This document shows, in pieces, positions 49,379-59,205 of a stretch of DNA of 64,000 nt (its first letter is position 1; the number at the start of each line of letters is the position of its first letter). The notes beneath the pieces are model-generated. The model worked only from the letters and a program-made list of their open reading frames with translations, ran no database searches and was not told the DNA's origin. The stretch is from Bdellovibrio sp. ZAP7 (GTDB lineage: Bacteria; Bdellovibrionota; UBA1018; CAIMNF01), in contig CAMCGZ010000008.1 of NCBI GenBank assembly GCA_945874535.1, positions 43,600-107,599 on the forward strand, given 5' to 3'. Made by a program: the position numbers and the translations under genes.

Positions 49379-50620
49379 ATGCCTGAATTTGTCTACGTCG
49401 CCTCGGACAAAGCGGGGAAAAAAGTAGAAGGGAAGATGGAGGCGTCGAACGAGGGCGAAGTCCGGATGGCCCTTCGGGGTCAGGGTTTGCGTCCGAACAA
49501 AATCGCAAAGGCCTCGTTGACCCAAATCAACGTCGGGACCGCCATCAAGGGGCTTGCCGGGGGTTCGGACACGGTCAATGTCGAGCGTCTGATGAACTTC
49601 ATCCGGCAGCTCCAGACCATGATCACTTCCGGTGTGCCGCTCATTCAAGCCATCGAGCTCTTCCATGAGCAGGAAACCGATCCGACCTTGCGGCGGATTC
49701 TCGGTGCCTGCAAAGAACGGATCAACGGCGGGAGTTTCCTTTGGGAGTGCTTCGCCATGTATCCCAATACCTTCGAACGGGTATTCGTAGCTCTGGTCCG
49801 GGCGGGGGAGTCCTCCGGTACACTCGATATCATGCTGAAGCGGGTCGGAAAGTACCTCGAGAACTCCTATCGGCTCAAAAAGCTCATTAAAAGCTCGATG
49901 ACTTACCCGATTTCAGTCACGGTGATCGCAGTCGGGGTGATCACCCTGATGCTCACGGTGGTCATTCCCAAGTTCGAGTCGATGATCATGAGCAGCGGTG
50001 GCGAAATGCCGGCCCCGACCAAGTTCGTTCTCTGGCTGTCGCACTCCCTGATGGATAATTTTGTTACGGTATTGGGTATTCTCGGACTCGGGTTTTATAT
50101 GCTCAGATCCTACCTCCGCACGAACGAAGGGCGGATCGTGATGCAAAATATGGCGCTCGGTTTGCCGCTCAGCGGACCGTTGATTGTCAAAAGCGGGGTC
50201 GCCCGTTTCACCCGCACTTTGGCGACCCTTCTGGCATCGGGTGTTCCGATTGTGGACTCTCTTGAAATTTGCAAGGCAGCAGCAACGCATGTTGCCTATG
50301 AAGATGCGATCACAGAGATGAAAAAGGATGTGGAGCTTGGTGCAAGCTTTACCGCAGCAATGTCTAAATTCCCGAAGCTGTTTCCGAGAATGTGCATTCA
50401 AATGAGTTCAGTTGGGGAGAATACCGGTAACCTCGACAAAATGCTCGAGAAGATAGCTGAATTCTATGAAGAAGAGGTCGAAAACGCCATTCAGGGCATG
50501 CTGAAACTGATCGAGCCGGTCATGTTGGTGGTCATGGGTGGCATCGTGGGTGGTCTGATGATTTCAATGTATCTACCGATATTCCAGATGGCAGGCAGTG
50601 CCGGTGGAGGAGGGGAATAA
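49379..50620 (+). CDS. pilC: Type IV pilus inner-membrane protein PilC
   Basis: GspF domains: FIRQLQTMITSGVPLIQAIELF and FTRTLATLLASGVPIVDSLEI. Confidence 0.96.
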   Translation: MPEFVYVASDKAGKKVEGKMEASNEGEVRMALRGQGLRPNKIAKASLTQINVGTAIKGLAGGSDTVNVERLMNFIRQLQTMITSGVPLIQAIELFHEQETDPTLRRILGACKERINGGSFLWECFAMYPNTFERVFVALVRAGESSGTLDIMLKRVGKYLENSYRLKKLIKSSMTYPISVTVIAVGVITLMLTVVIPKFESMIMSSGGEMPAPTKFVLWLSHSLMDNFVTVLGILGLGFYMLRSYLRTNEGRIVMQNMALGLPLSGPLIVKSGVARFTRTLATLLASGVPIVDSLEICKAAATHVAYEDAITEMKKDVELGASFTAAMSKFPKLFPRMCIQMSSVGENTGNLDKMLEKIAEFYEEEVENAIQGMLKLIEPVMLVVMGGIVGGLMISMYLPIFQMAGSAGGGGE

Positions 50621-50622
50621 TC

Positions 50623-51567
50623 ATGGCAGCGATCGACGAAATCAAAAGACCTTTGTTGGGGAAATCCCCTCAAGTGGCGGCACTGAAGAAAATGATCGAG
50701 CGAGTGGCGCCATCGAAGACCAATGTTCTGATCATTGGCGAGAGCGGTACCGGAAAGGAACTGGTGGCCAGGGCACTTCATGAATTGAGCCCGGTAAAGA
50801 CCGGTCCTTTTGTGGCAGTCAATTGCGGAGCGATTCCTGAGACTTTGATCGAGAGTGAGCTGTTCGGACACAAGAAAGGCAGCTTTACCGGAGCGGTAGC
50901 GGATAAAGAGGGTCTCTTCCAGGTGGCAGACGGGGGAACCCTGTTCCTGGATGAGGTCGGTGAGCTCCCACTCACCATGCAGGTCAAGCTATTGCGTGCT
51001 CTTCAGGATCGCGCCATCCGTCGGGTGGGTGGAAATGAAAACATCAAAATCGATGTGAGGATTGTTGCCGCTACGAATCGGAATCTCGAAGAGGCCGTTA
51101 AAAAAGGTACTTTCCGCGAGGATTTGTACTACAGGCTGAATGTGATCCTTCTCGAGACCCCTCCTCTTCGGACTCGAGCCGGTGATGTTGAGGAATTAGC
51201 TGTGTTTTTCCTGAAGCGTTACAATGATAAGTACAATCGGAGTCTCGGGGGGTTCACTCCCGAGGCACTTGAGATCATCCTGTCCCATCGCTGGCCCGGG
51301 AATATCCGGGAACTTGAAAACGTGATGGAAAGGGTGTGTACTCTCGAGTCGGGCGGAGTGATCGAGATCACGACTTTACCCCCTGAGATGGTACTCGCAG
51401 CCCGAAAAGAACTCGGGAAACCGAGGGAATTGATCTTGAGGGCGGATTTCAGCCTGGGGCCGATCGAATTGGATCCCATCCTCGAGCAGGTCAGAATGTT
51501 TTATAAGAATGAAGCTTCCGTATTTGCCAAAGGAAATCAGGAAATCATCGGAAAAATTTTGACTTAA
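50623..51567 (+). CDS. Sigma54-interaction AAA+ protein (PilR-like), no receiver or HTH recognised
   Basis: [58 protein letters not shown]. Confidence 0.92.
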   Translation: MAAIDEIKRPLLGKSPQVAALKKMIERVAPSKTNVLIIGESGTGKELVARALHELSPVKTGPFVAVNCGAIPETLIESELFGHKKGSFTGAVADKEGLFQVADGGTLFLDEVGELPLTMQVKLLRALQDRAIRRVGGNENIKIDVRIVAATNRNLEEAVKKGTFREDLYYRLNVILLETPPLRTRAGDVEELAVFFLKRYNDKYNRSLGGFTPEALEIILSHRWPGNIRELENVMERVCTLESGGVIEITTLPPEMVLAARKELGKPRELILRADFSLGPIELDPILEQVRMFYKNEASVFAKGNQEIIGKILT

Positions 51568-53744
51568 ACCTCCGCTGACTTTCTCCTTCGGCGGGAATAT
51601 GTGGCCCATATGCCTATAAAGAACAGTCCTAAAATGACTTGTGCTCCAAGTTGTTTCGAGTTCAGGAAAATCCTGGGTCGTAAAACAACAGATTTAATAC
51701 CTGGTTTGAGCTCGATTCCCGTGAGGGTCTGATTCGACTTCAGTGTTCTTAGGGATTGAGTGGCCCCACTATCTGTGTTTCCGGTGACCTCGATCAGTTG
51801 TGATGGATTGATCGGCAAGACCGCGAAACATCCCTCAGTGTTCCCTTCCAGGCCAAAACGGATCTCCTCCAGATCCGCTCTTTCAATGCGATACTTGAGA
51901 CTCTTGCAATTATCTGGAAGATGCTGTGGTGCTTCCGGGGAGTCGAGGACGTTGAGGATGTAGTCCATCCCTCGAGTTCGGTCTTGTGCCAGGGCGGCTA
52001 CTTCTGAGGAGTTCATTCTGGCGGTTTTAATTGGAATCCTTACGGGGTGGGAGTCCCGAACTCTTTTGCTCACCAGTTTCTGATCTTCCATTCTGATTTC
52101 ATGAACAGAATTGAAAAGGGCTTTGAAGAAACTCGGTGCATTGGGGCTAGAAAAATCTGCGGTCATCCGGTAGGTTTCGTTGACCCCGGTAAATGCTCCG
52201 AGTAATTCAGAAAAGCTTTTCTGTGAATTCAGGTAAAAAGAAAGGCTGTATGCACCAGTGAACATTCCCACATTGGTCGGGGTGCCTGGGATAAAATACT
52301 CACTGCGCTCGAGAACAGATTTGGATCCGTCTTTGATCTCTGATTTGACCTTCGGATCGAAGTTGTAACTGATGAAGTCGCCTTTTCTTTCGATAGCCCC
52401 GAAGATCGATCCACCGACGAGCATCCCCATGGCCAGATGCTGGACTCGGATTTTCTTGATACCCAGAATGAGTAGGCCTGCACTACACAGCTCGAATGCT
52501 ACAGAGACATTCGAATTCATGAGGCTTCCCACACAGGTGAGGATTGCGCCACCGGTAAACAGGATGAATTCCCGTGGCGAAACCTTTTCCTTGCTCCGGT
52601 AGACCACCAGGACCAGGCAACCCAACAATGTCAAAAGCGGAATCATAAATCGGGTGATGACCCGAAATGCACCCAGGCCTGGAATCAGCTTGAGTAGCAA
52701 AGGGGCGAAGCCCGGAGGGTTGAATGAAAAGATGAACAGGATGAGCGCGGGGATGAGTAAGCCGAGCAGGATTTTCTTTCGAGCCGTATTTCTCCAATAT
52801 AGGATTCCGAACGCTGAGAGAAGTCCAAAGGCGGGGAAAGCGATTTCGTGATGGAGTGCTGCTGATACCGCATCAGGAATGGTTTCTGTTGATTCAAATA
52901 CGCTTCCAGACCAAGTTGTCCAGTCGGGCAGTAGATACTGGAATACCGCATGGGTATCCTTCACATTCCTGGCCAATTCCCCGCTCGAGAAAAAATCCAG
53001 GATCGACCTCACCTCGCACCAACAGAAGGCTAAGGTGGCTGTGGCGAGGCAGCCCACGAATACGACCAGCTCCCACCGCCTGGATGGGTCCCGGAGGCTG
53101 GATAAAACCACTGGAATTCCCAATGGTAGAAGCAGGAGTAGAGAATAAAACAGGGTTTGGTATCCGACATAGGAAAGGGCCTGGGCGAATCCAAAGGCCA
53201 GCAAGCCGAAGTTGAGGGTTCCTATCCTTTTCTTCCGCCACAAAGAGCTCAAAATAAACAACAGAGCAGGGCAGGCCATATAGGAAAGAATGAAATTGAC
53301 GTGACCGGCCGAAAAGCGGGTCATCAAAGCCGGAGAAAAGCCGATCAAAAGGGGTGCTATCAGGTAATCGCTCCAGAACCACCGTCTCCAAGTCCCGACA
53401 AATGCCAAAGCGAAGTAGGTCGCTAGCATCTGGGAGATCATCAAGGTGTAATTGATCGCACCTTGTAGCCCCATTCCCAGTCCGAGCAATAATCGTTCGA
53501 GTGGAATGGATCCTATGGCAGGATGCATGGGGGCACCACCACCCTGCCCGAAATGAAATGCCAGGACTCCATTCGGACCCAGACTGTCCTTGAGCAACGG
53601 GTAGTGGTGAAAAGCACCATCAGGTCCGACCAGGAGCATCCGTCCATTCCATGAGAAGAGAATCTTCCAAAAAGCAACTGTGGCAACCAGAGACCAAATC
53701 AGGTTGAATAAAGGGTGAATTTTTGACTTGCTCGATGGATTCAT
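51564..53744 (-). CDS. Large polytopic membrane protein (GT-C/YfhO-like)
   Basis: Many hydrophobic helices followed by a soluble domain and a final TM; overall GT-C-like architecture. Confidence 0.65.
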   Translation of the reverse strand: MNPSSKSKIHPLFNLIWSLVATVAFWKILFSWNGRMLLVGPDGAFHHYPLLKDSLGPNGVLAFHFGQGGGAPMHPAIGSIPLERLLLGLGMGLQGAINYTLMISQMLATYFALAFVGTWRRWFWSDYLIAPLLIGFSPALMTRFSAGHVNFILSYMACPALLFILSSLWRKKRIGTLNFGLLAFGFAQALSYVGYQTLFYSLLLLLPLGIPVVLSSLRDPSRRWELVVFVGCLATATLAFCWCEVRSILDFFSSGELARNVKDTHAVFQYLLPDWTTWSGSVFESTETIPDAVSAALHHEIAFPAFGLLSAFGILYWRNTARKKILLGLLIPALILFIFSFNPPGFAPLLLKLIPGLGAFRVITRFMIPLLTLLGCLVLVVYRSKEKVSPREFILFTGGAILTCVGSLMNSNVSVAFELCSAGLLILGIKKIRVQHLAMGMLVGGSIFGAIERKGDFISYNFDPKVKSEIKDGSKSVLERSEYFIPGTPTNVGMFTGAYSLSFYLNSQKSFSELLGAFTGVNETYRMTADFSSPNAPSFFKALFNSVHEIRMEDQKLVSKRVRDSHPVRIPIKTARMNSSEVAALAQDRTRGMDYILNVLDSPEAPQHLPDNCKSLKYRIERADLEEIRFGLEGNTEGCFAVLPINPSQLIEVTGNTDSGATQSLRTLKSNQTLTGIELKPGIKSVVLRPRIFLNSKQLGAQVILGLFFIGIWATYSRRRRKSAEV

Positions 53745-53807
53745 TCTTTTGGATGATAGTCGACGGATAGGTCTCCATCAAATGGATTCACCGGAAGGAG
53801 TGTCGAG

Positions 53808-55439
53808 TTGATGTTCAGGGGCATAAAAAGTATTGCGGTAATGGCAAGCTTGGGTATCGGGCTTTTCTTGATTTACGGGCAGCATTTCTATTTAGATCAA
53901 CTGATCAAGTATGACGATCCGTTCGTGGTGGTCCCGATTCAAAAAATCGACTCTTTCAGCCAATATGTCAGCGCAGTACAGAAGGGTGTCGTTCCTGATC
54001 TTCAGCCGGTCCGTGACCTCAGCATCAAGATCAACTACCTTCTGGAGGAATGGTGCGGAAGACCTTACTTCCACCAGACCAACGTTCTATTGTTCCTGAT
54101 CGCTCTGTTGGGTATTTATTTTATGTTGTCCGAGTGGTTTCCGAGATCTCCACTCGGCAATGTCATGGTGCTCCATCTCATCGCCTTCTCGCCCCTGTAT
54201 GTCAGTTCGGTTGCATGGATCACGGCACGCAAGCATCTCTTGGCATTGATGTTCATTGTTTGGGCTACTTGGTTTTTGCTGAGGTATCTAAAGGGAGAGA
54301 AGAGGGCGATCTGGGGTGTATCCTTGATGTATGCTTTTTCTCTACTGTCTCATCCGATGAACATCATGTGGCCCGTAGTCTCGGCTATTGCGTTATTGTT
54401 TTTTGGAAGTGGTCGAAAAATAAAGGTTCTATTTCCTTCTTTTTTAATCGCTCTCGTCTTGGGATTACTGAACCTAAAGTACTATAGCAGTAGTTATGAG
54501 TTCATGAGCGGTGGCCATGCCAAATTTGCGGATGTCGAGATCCACGGAATCGACTCATCGCTGTTGATGCTCGGGCGTTATGTGTTCCAGACCTTTATTC
54601 CTTATTGGACTTCTGTCGGCGACTACGGCTTTGATTCCTGGCAGAATCTCGTCGGGCTTGGTATGATTCCAGTTTTTTTCGGTTTGATCGGGAAGGCGGG
54701 CGGCAGGAGGATGTTGGTGCTGTCACTTTCAGGGTTTATTCTTCTTCTGTTTCCCGTGGTAGCCCGGATCACCCAGCATAGTGGAAATGACACTTACTTG
54801 TTGACTGGAAGCATTTTTCTGGTGTTCTGTGCGTATCATCTTTTTCAAGAGCGCATGAAACAGGTGAAATTAGGTAAAGGGATCAGCCCAGCCGTGATGG
54901 CGCTACTTGTGATTTTTCTACCTTTTGAAGTGGCCTACTCGAGAAGTAAGGCATGGGCTTGGTCGGATAGCCTTTTGATTTTCAAGCAGGCATACGAAGT
55001 GGAGCCGAGCTATCCCAATCAATTCTCTTATGCTGAAACACTGTTTTTCAGGGGGCAATACGACAAAGCCTTTCTGATCATCAAGGACCTTCATGACTCC
55101 TACGGGATGAGTCCGCACTTGGACGGTTTGATTGCCCGTCTGATCATTGAATCGCCGGATTTCTCAGATCAACAACGTCTCGGATATTTTGATGAGTACA
55201 AGCTAAAGAGCAGGGTGGCTAGGATCCTGCGGGCTTCGATAGAGAGTCGCGTCGGCGAATATCAGATTGCTTTCCGCAGAATGAGTGAGGCGATCGAAGA
55301 GCCTTTTTCATTGAATGTGGAAATGCTACGGTGTGATTGGATTGAGCAGCAGTGGATCTTTGCATGTCAGAAGGCCGGTGTTACTAGCTGCGAACAGCTG
55401 AAGATTCGGTTTCAAGGTAAGTGTGCGCACCATCCATGA
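53808..55439 (+). CDS. Polytopic membrane protein with C-terminal helical/TPR-like region (GT-C, TMTC/PMT-like)
   Basis: YDDPFVVVPIQ..DLQPVRDLSIKINYLL..FHQTNVLLFLIALLGIYFML..SVAWITARKHLLALMF resembles TMTC/PMT-like proteins. Confidence 0.65.
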   Translation: MMFRGIKSIAVMASLGIGLFLIYGQHFYLDQLIKYDDPFVVVPIQKIDSFSQYVSAVQKGVVPDLQPVRDLSIKINYLLEEWCGRPYFHQTNVLLFLIALLGIYFMLSEWFPRSPLGNVMVLHLIAFSPLYVSSVAWITARKHLLALMFIVWATWFLLRYLKGEKRAIWGVSLMYAFSLLSHPMNIMWPVVSAIALLFFGSGRKIKVLFPSFLIALVLGLLNLKYYSSSYEFMSGGHAKFADVEIHGIDSSLLMLGRYVFQTFIPYWTSVGDYGFDSWQNLVGLGMIPVFFGLIGKAGGRRMLVLSLSGFILLLFPVVARITQHSGNDTYLLTGSIFLVFCAYHLFQERMKQVKLGKGISPAVMALLVIFLPFEVAYSRSKAWAWSDSLLIFKQAYEVEPSYPNQFSYAETLFFRGQYDKAFLIIKDLHDSYGMSPHLDGLIARLIIESPDFSDQQRLGYFDEYKLKSRVARILRASIESRVGEYQIAFRRMSEAIEEPFSLNVEMLRCDWIEQQWIFACQKAGVTSCEQLKIRFQGKCAHHP

Positions 55440-55475
55440 TGTCGACTGCTTCTCGGGTTCGCTCCGTCCAAAAAG

Positions 55476-55508
55476 AAAAGGGGAGAAGGTGTTCCCTTCT
55501 CCCCTTTT
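55476..55508. terminator. Bidirectional intrinsic terminator between convergent genes
   Basis: Perfect 14-bp stem AAAAGGGGAGAAGG/CCTTCTCCCCTTTT with a 5-nt loop between 55439 (+) and 55546 (-). Confidence 0.9.
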
Positions 55509-55545
55509 GGCGCCCGGTTAGGCTCCGGATATTTTCCTTCTCTAC

Positions 55546-56214
55546 TCAGTACAGCCCGCTTTGGGAGTTCTTCAGCTGCTTGTTTTGATCGATAGTCCAG
55601 CCATCATAGCCATTGGTTAAGGCCAAGCCGGCACCGGCGGTCAGGATGCTTCCAGCCGCCCCGATGGTAAAGGTCTGCTGGGCAATGGCAGAGGTCGCCC
55701 TACCGCCTGCAGTACCCGTACTTTCTAACATTCCTCTGGCCGCTGCGGCTGTGGTAGGAACGAGTGCCGCATTTTCTCCGGCAGTTGCGAGAAATATTCC
55801 CATGTTCGCGGATTGATCGTCACAGCTGGCGTTACCATCCGCAGTGTAGATCTGGGAAGCCGGATTGTAAGACCATTGGGTGAAGGCACAGCCTAGAGCA
55901 CCGCTTGGACCGCAACTGCTCACGTTGCCGCTTCCAGTTCTGAATCCAACCGAATAGTAGAATCGAACTCCATCCCGGTTGTAACCTGCTTGTCCCAAGC
56001 AGGTCGTGTAAGAGGAGTTCTCAGCGGCGAAGCTCTGCTCGATGGTATATGCACCACCCAGCGAGAGTCGCGCTTCGCTCTGTCGGCTTTTGGCCTGAAA
56101 CTTCTTGTACTGGGGTACGGCGAGTGTTGCCAGGATCCCAATGATTGCCACGACCACCATGAGTTCCACCAAGGTGAAACCCGCATTGTTCCTTGCGTTC
56201 ATCTTACGTTCCAT
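55546..56214 (-). CDS. pilA: Type IVa major pilin PilA
   Basis: MERKMNARNNAG/FTLVELMVVVAIIGILATLAVPQYKKFQAKSRQSEARLSL; SD AAGGAGG upstream. Confidence 0.95.
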   Translation of the reverse strand: MERKMNARNNAGFTLVELMVVVAIIGILATLAVPQYKKFQAKSRQSEARLSLGGAYTIEQSFAAENSSYTTCLGQAGYNRDGVRFYYSVGFRTGSGNVSSCGPSGALGCAFTQWSYNPASQIYTADGNASCDDQSANMGIFLATAGENAALVPTTAAAARGMLESTGTAGGRATSAIAQQTFTIGAAGSILTAGAGLALTNGYDGWTIDQNKQLKNSQSGLY

Positions 56215-56275
56215 ATGCATCCCCTCCTTAAAAGGGTATTTTGGGCTTCCCTACGTCCGCCCATACCATTATTCT

Positions 56276-56968
56276 ATGGACAAGTTTATGAAATGGCGAG
56301 GTGTTTTTCACCGTCAGGCGCTTGTCGCCCTCGTTTTTTGCTTGCCTCTCTATTTATCAATCAAAGAAGTTGATTCTGGTCGTCCCCATTTGATGAAGGC
56401 GGGCGATTATCAGCTTTCGCCTCAGTTCTTCAGATTGATTTCGGGAGGATTTTGGCCGGCCGCTCACGATTACCTGTGGATTCGAACGTTACAGCTGATC
56501 GGTTCGGGGAGTTACAGCGCTGATGCGCTTCAGGAGAGTGTCGGGTTTTACCGGCTTTCCACCGGTCTGGATCCTTATTTTTACGAGATTTACGATCAGG
56601 CTGCGGTCAATTTTTCTTGTTTGTTTGATGCGCCATTTGCGGCACTCGAGTTCATCGATAAAGGGATTCGGGTCTACGAGAGGGCAAGCCCTCCCAAGCG
56701 TTTCTGGACCCATCCGTACAGTCTGTATCTTTACAGAGCATATGTGAATGCCTTCATGAGGAATGATTGGGCCCAGGCCCGGAACGACTACTTGAAAGCC
56801 GCGTATTCCCCCGGGTCACCTGGGTATCTCCAGAGTATGAAGAAATGGCTCCAGGATGGGGATGGTGATCGGAAGCTGGCAGTGAAGGTACTCAAGTGGA
56901 TGATTTCGACGACCGAGCCCGGACCGATCCGGAAAAAGTACGAGGAGAAACTCAAGCTCTATGAATGA
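56276..56968 (+). CDS. Membrane-anchored helical-repeat protein next to a pilus ABC transporter (possibly PilG-like)
   Basis: N-terminal TM; helical repeat-like ..LDPYFYEIYDQAAVNFSCLFDAPFAALEFIDKGIRVYERA..; position immediately before the ATPase. Confidence 0.6.
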   Translation: MDKFMKWRGVFHRQALVALVFCLPLYLSIKEVDSGRPHLMKAGDYQLSPQFFRLISGGFWPAAHDYLWIRTLQLIGSGSYSADALQESVGFYRLSTGLDPYFYEIYDQAAVNFSCLFDAPFAALEFIDKGIRVYERASPPKRFWTHPYSLYLYRAYVNAFMRNDWAQARNDYLKAAYSPGSPGYLQSMKKWLQDGDGDRKLAVKVLKWMISTTEPGPIRKKYEEKLKLYE

Positions 56969-57635
56969 AGCAATAGCGATTGAGGTAGTGGGTCTCGAGT
57001 TCAATATTGGGAAAAAGCGGATTTTAAAGGGTCTCAACTTCGGAATTCCTCGAGGCAAAGTCTTCGCAGTGCTGGGACACAATGGTGCTGGCAAGACCAC
57101 CTTTTTCCATATTCTGCTCGGGCTCAAGTTCCAGACCGCAGGTGAAATCAGGACTCTGGGGAAGTCGAATGAGGATTGGAGATCCCGGTCGGCGATCGGC
57201 TATGTGGTCGAGCGCCCCTACCTCAATCTGGATCATGAGTTCGGCGCTCTGCTGACTTATCATGCCCGCTTGGCTGGAATTCCACGAGACCGTGCCCTGT
57301 TTGAGAAGATCGCCGAAGAGGTGGGGTTGAAGGGGCATCTCGATGATTTGTTGAGCACCTTTTCGAAGGGAATGTTGCAAAAGGCCGTGCTGGCCCAGGC
57401 GGCTCTCGGGAATCCCGAGATCAAAATTCTGGACGAGCCGATGAGTGGGCTCGATCCCGAATCCCGTGATTCGGTCAAAGCCCAGATCCAGAAGTGGAGT
57501 GCCGCGGGTAAGACCATTATTTTTTCCTCTCATGTGATGGAGGATGTCGAGCAGCTGGCCGACGAGGTGCTGATCCTGGAAGACGGAGAGATCCGGTTCA
57601 GGGGCACGGTGGATGAATGGAGAATGCGCAAATGA
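56961..57635 (+). CDS. ABC transporter ATP-binding protein (PilH-like)
   Basis: LGHNGAGKTTFFHILLGL, LSTFSKGMLQKAVLAQAAL, EIKILDEPMSGLDP. Confidence 0.9.
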   Translation: MNEAIAIEVVGLEFNIGKKRILKGLNFGIPRGKVFAVLGHNGAGKTTFFHILLGLKFQTAGEIRTLGKSNEDWRSRSAIGYVVERPYLNLDHEFGALLTYHARLAGIPRDRALFEKIAEEVGLKGHLDDLLSTFSKGMLQKAVLAQAALGNPEIKILDEPMSGLDPESRDSVKAQIQKWSAAGKTIIFSSHVMEDVEQLADEVLILEDGEIRFRGTVDEWRMRK

Positions 57636-58411
57636 ATTCTTACGCGGCCTACCCGGCTCAGACTGCATTCGTGGCGGTACAGGCATTCCAGGATCTGCTT
57701 CGCGAGCGGATCTTGTACAATATCTTCTTCGTTTCTTTGTTCTTGCTCTTTTTCGGATATCTTGCCGCACTTCTAGTTTACGGACATCAGGACAGGGTCA
57801 TGCTTCATTTCGGAATCATGATCAATGCCCTTTCGGTTTACTTGGTGGCGGGGGGGGCGGGTGCCAGGCTGCTCAGGTCCGAAGTGGAGCAGCGGGTGGC
57901 TTACTTGCCGCTTTCGCGCCCGGTTTCGCGAGTGAGTTACTTCTTCGGGAAGTGGTTGGGAATCGCTTGGTTTTGTGCTCTGAATCTGCTCCTTTTGACT
58001 GCAGTCCTTTGGATCGCCCTCAGGGTCACCGGTGGCGGCGTGAATGAGGCGCTGATTCAGGCCACGCTTCTGATCTGGTTTGAATCCTTGTTGGTTTCCG
58101 CTACCGCGATGTTGGTGTCGTTGTTTTTCCGGCAGGGGCTTTCGGTCATGGTGTGCATGGCTTACTTGTTTCTGAGCCACAATCACGATCAGCTGGAGTT
58201 TTTGAAGAAACAAGCCGGTGATGGATCCGCCGTTTTCTCGATCCTCAAGCAGTTGACCCCCAATGCACAGGTGTTGTTGATGGATACCCGTGTCTATTAT
58301 GATGTCGCACTCAGCGATTTTGAGATGATTCAACGGATGGGTTATGGTCTGGCTTGGGCCATGCTGTTCATGCTGATTGGAAACGCAGTCTTTTACAGGA
58401 AGAATCTGTGA
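57632..58411 (+). CDS. ABC transporter permease (PilI-like)
   Basis: Polytopic; ATGA overlap with the ATPase gene; LRSEVEQRVAYLPLSRPVSRVSYFFGKWLG. Confidence 0.75.
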   Translation: MNSYAAYPAQTAFVAVQAFQDLLRERILYNIFFVSLFLLFFGYLAALLVYGHQDRVMLHFGIMINALSVYLVAGGAGARLLRSEVEQRVAYLPLSRPVSRVSYFFGKWLGIAWFCALNLLLLTAVLWIALRVTGGGVNEALIQATLLIWFESLLVSATAMLVSLFFRQGLSVMVCMAYLFLSHNHDQLEFLKKQAGDGSAVFSILKQLTPNAQVLLMDTRVYYDVALSDFEMIQRMGYGLAWAMLFMLIGNAVFYRKNL

Positions 58412-59205
58412 TGCTGATCGAATCGATCGGAGTGATTCTACTTGGACTGGTATTGGGAAGTTTTTTGAATGTGGTGATTCATCGCTTACCCCTGGACGAA
58501 TCGATCCTTTATCCGGGGAGTCGGTGCCCGGCCTGTCGCAAATCCATCAGGTGGTTTCACAATGTGCCCGTAATCGGGTACTTGGTACTCCGGGGGAAGT
58601 GTGTGGCCTGTGGGGCCAAAATCTCCGCTCGTTATCCATTTGTGGAGCTCCTGACCGCCTTCTTGTTTTGGGGAGCGTATTTGGGTCTGCCAGGAGACGG
58701 GATCCAGGCTGTGAATCAATTCAGGATCTGGATTTTTATCCTGATTGGAATCGCGGTTACCTTTATCGATCTTGATCACAGGATCATCCCGCACACGCTC
58801 AGCTTTGGCGGGTGGGCGGTGGGGCTACTGACCTGTATGGCGGACTACCGGCACGGGGCTTGGGAGTTGGTGGGGGCTTCGGTCGCTGGATTCGGGTTTT
58901 TCTTTTTGTTCGGTCTTCTGTATGAAAAAGTCACTGGTCGCGTCGGCTTGGGCGGGGGGGATGTGAACTTCATGGGGACGATCGGAGCTTTTCTCGGGTT
59001 CGGGGGCATTTGGTCTTCGATTCTAATTAGTTCAATTTCGGGGAGCGTGGTGGGGCTCCTCATGGCCACCTGGTCCAAGCGGCGTGGGGAGGTCGACGGG
59101 GGACAGGACGGGGTGCTCCGGACCCAGATTCCTTATGGGCCTTTCCTCGTCTTCGGGGCTCTGGTAGAACTGTTTTTCGGGGTGTCAGCATGGATCGGCC
59201 TTTAG
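58411..59205 (+). CDS. pilD: Prepilin peptidase PilD
   Basis: GSFLNVVIHRLPLDES, two CxxC pairs (CPAC, CVAC), TFIDLDHRIIPHTL, GLGGGDVNFMGTIGAFLG. Confidence 0.95.
   Translation: MLIESIGVILLGLVLGSFLNVVIHRLPLDESILYPGSRCPACRKSIRWFHNVPVIGYLVLRGKCVACGAKISARYPFVELLTAFLFWGAYLGLPGDGIQAVNQFRIWIFILIGIAVTFIDLDHRIIPHTLSFGGWAVGLLTCMADYRHGAWELVGASVAGFGFFFLFGLLYEKVTGRVGLGGGDVNFMGTIGAFLGFGGIWSSILISSISGSVVGLLMATWSKRRGEVDGGQDGVLRTQIPYGPFLVFGALVELFFGVSAWIGL

Noticed and set aside
56215-56300. Sigma54 (-24/-12) promoter for pilA
   Set aside because: No TGGCA-N7-TTGC-like sequence seen in the short upstream region on the minus strand.
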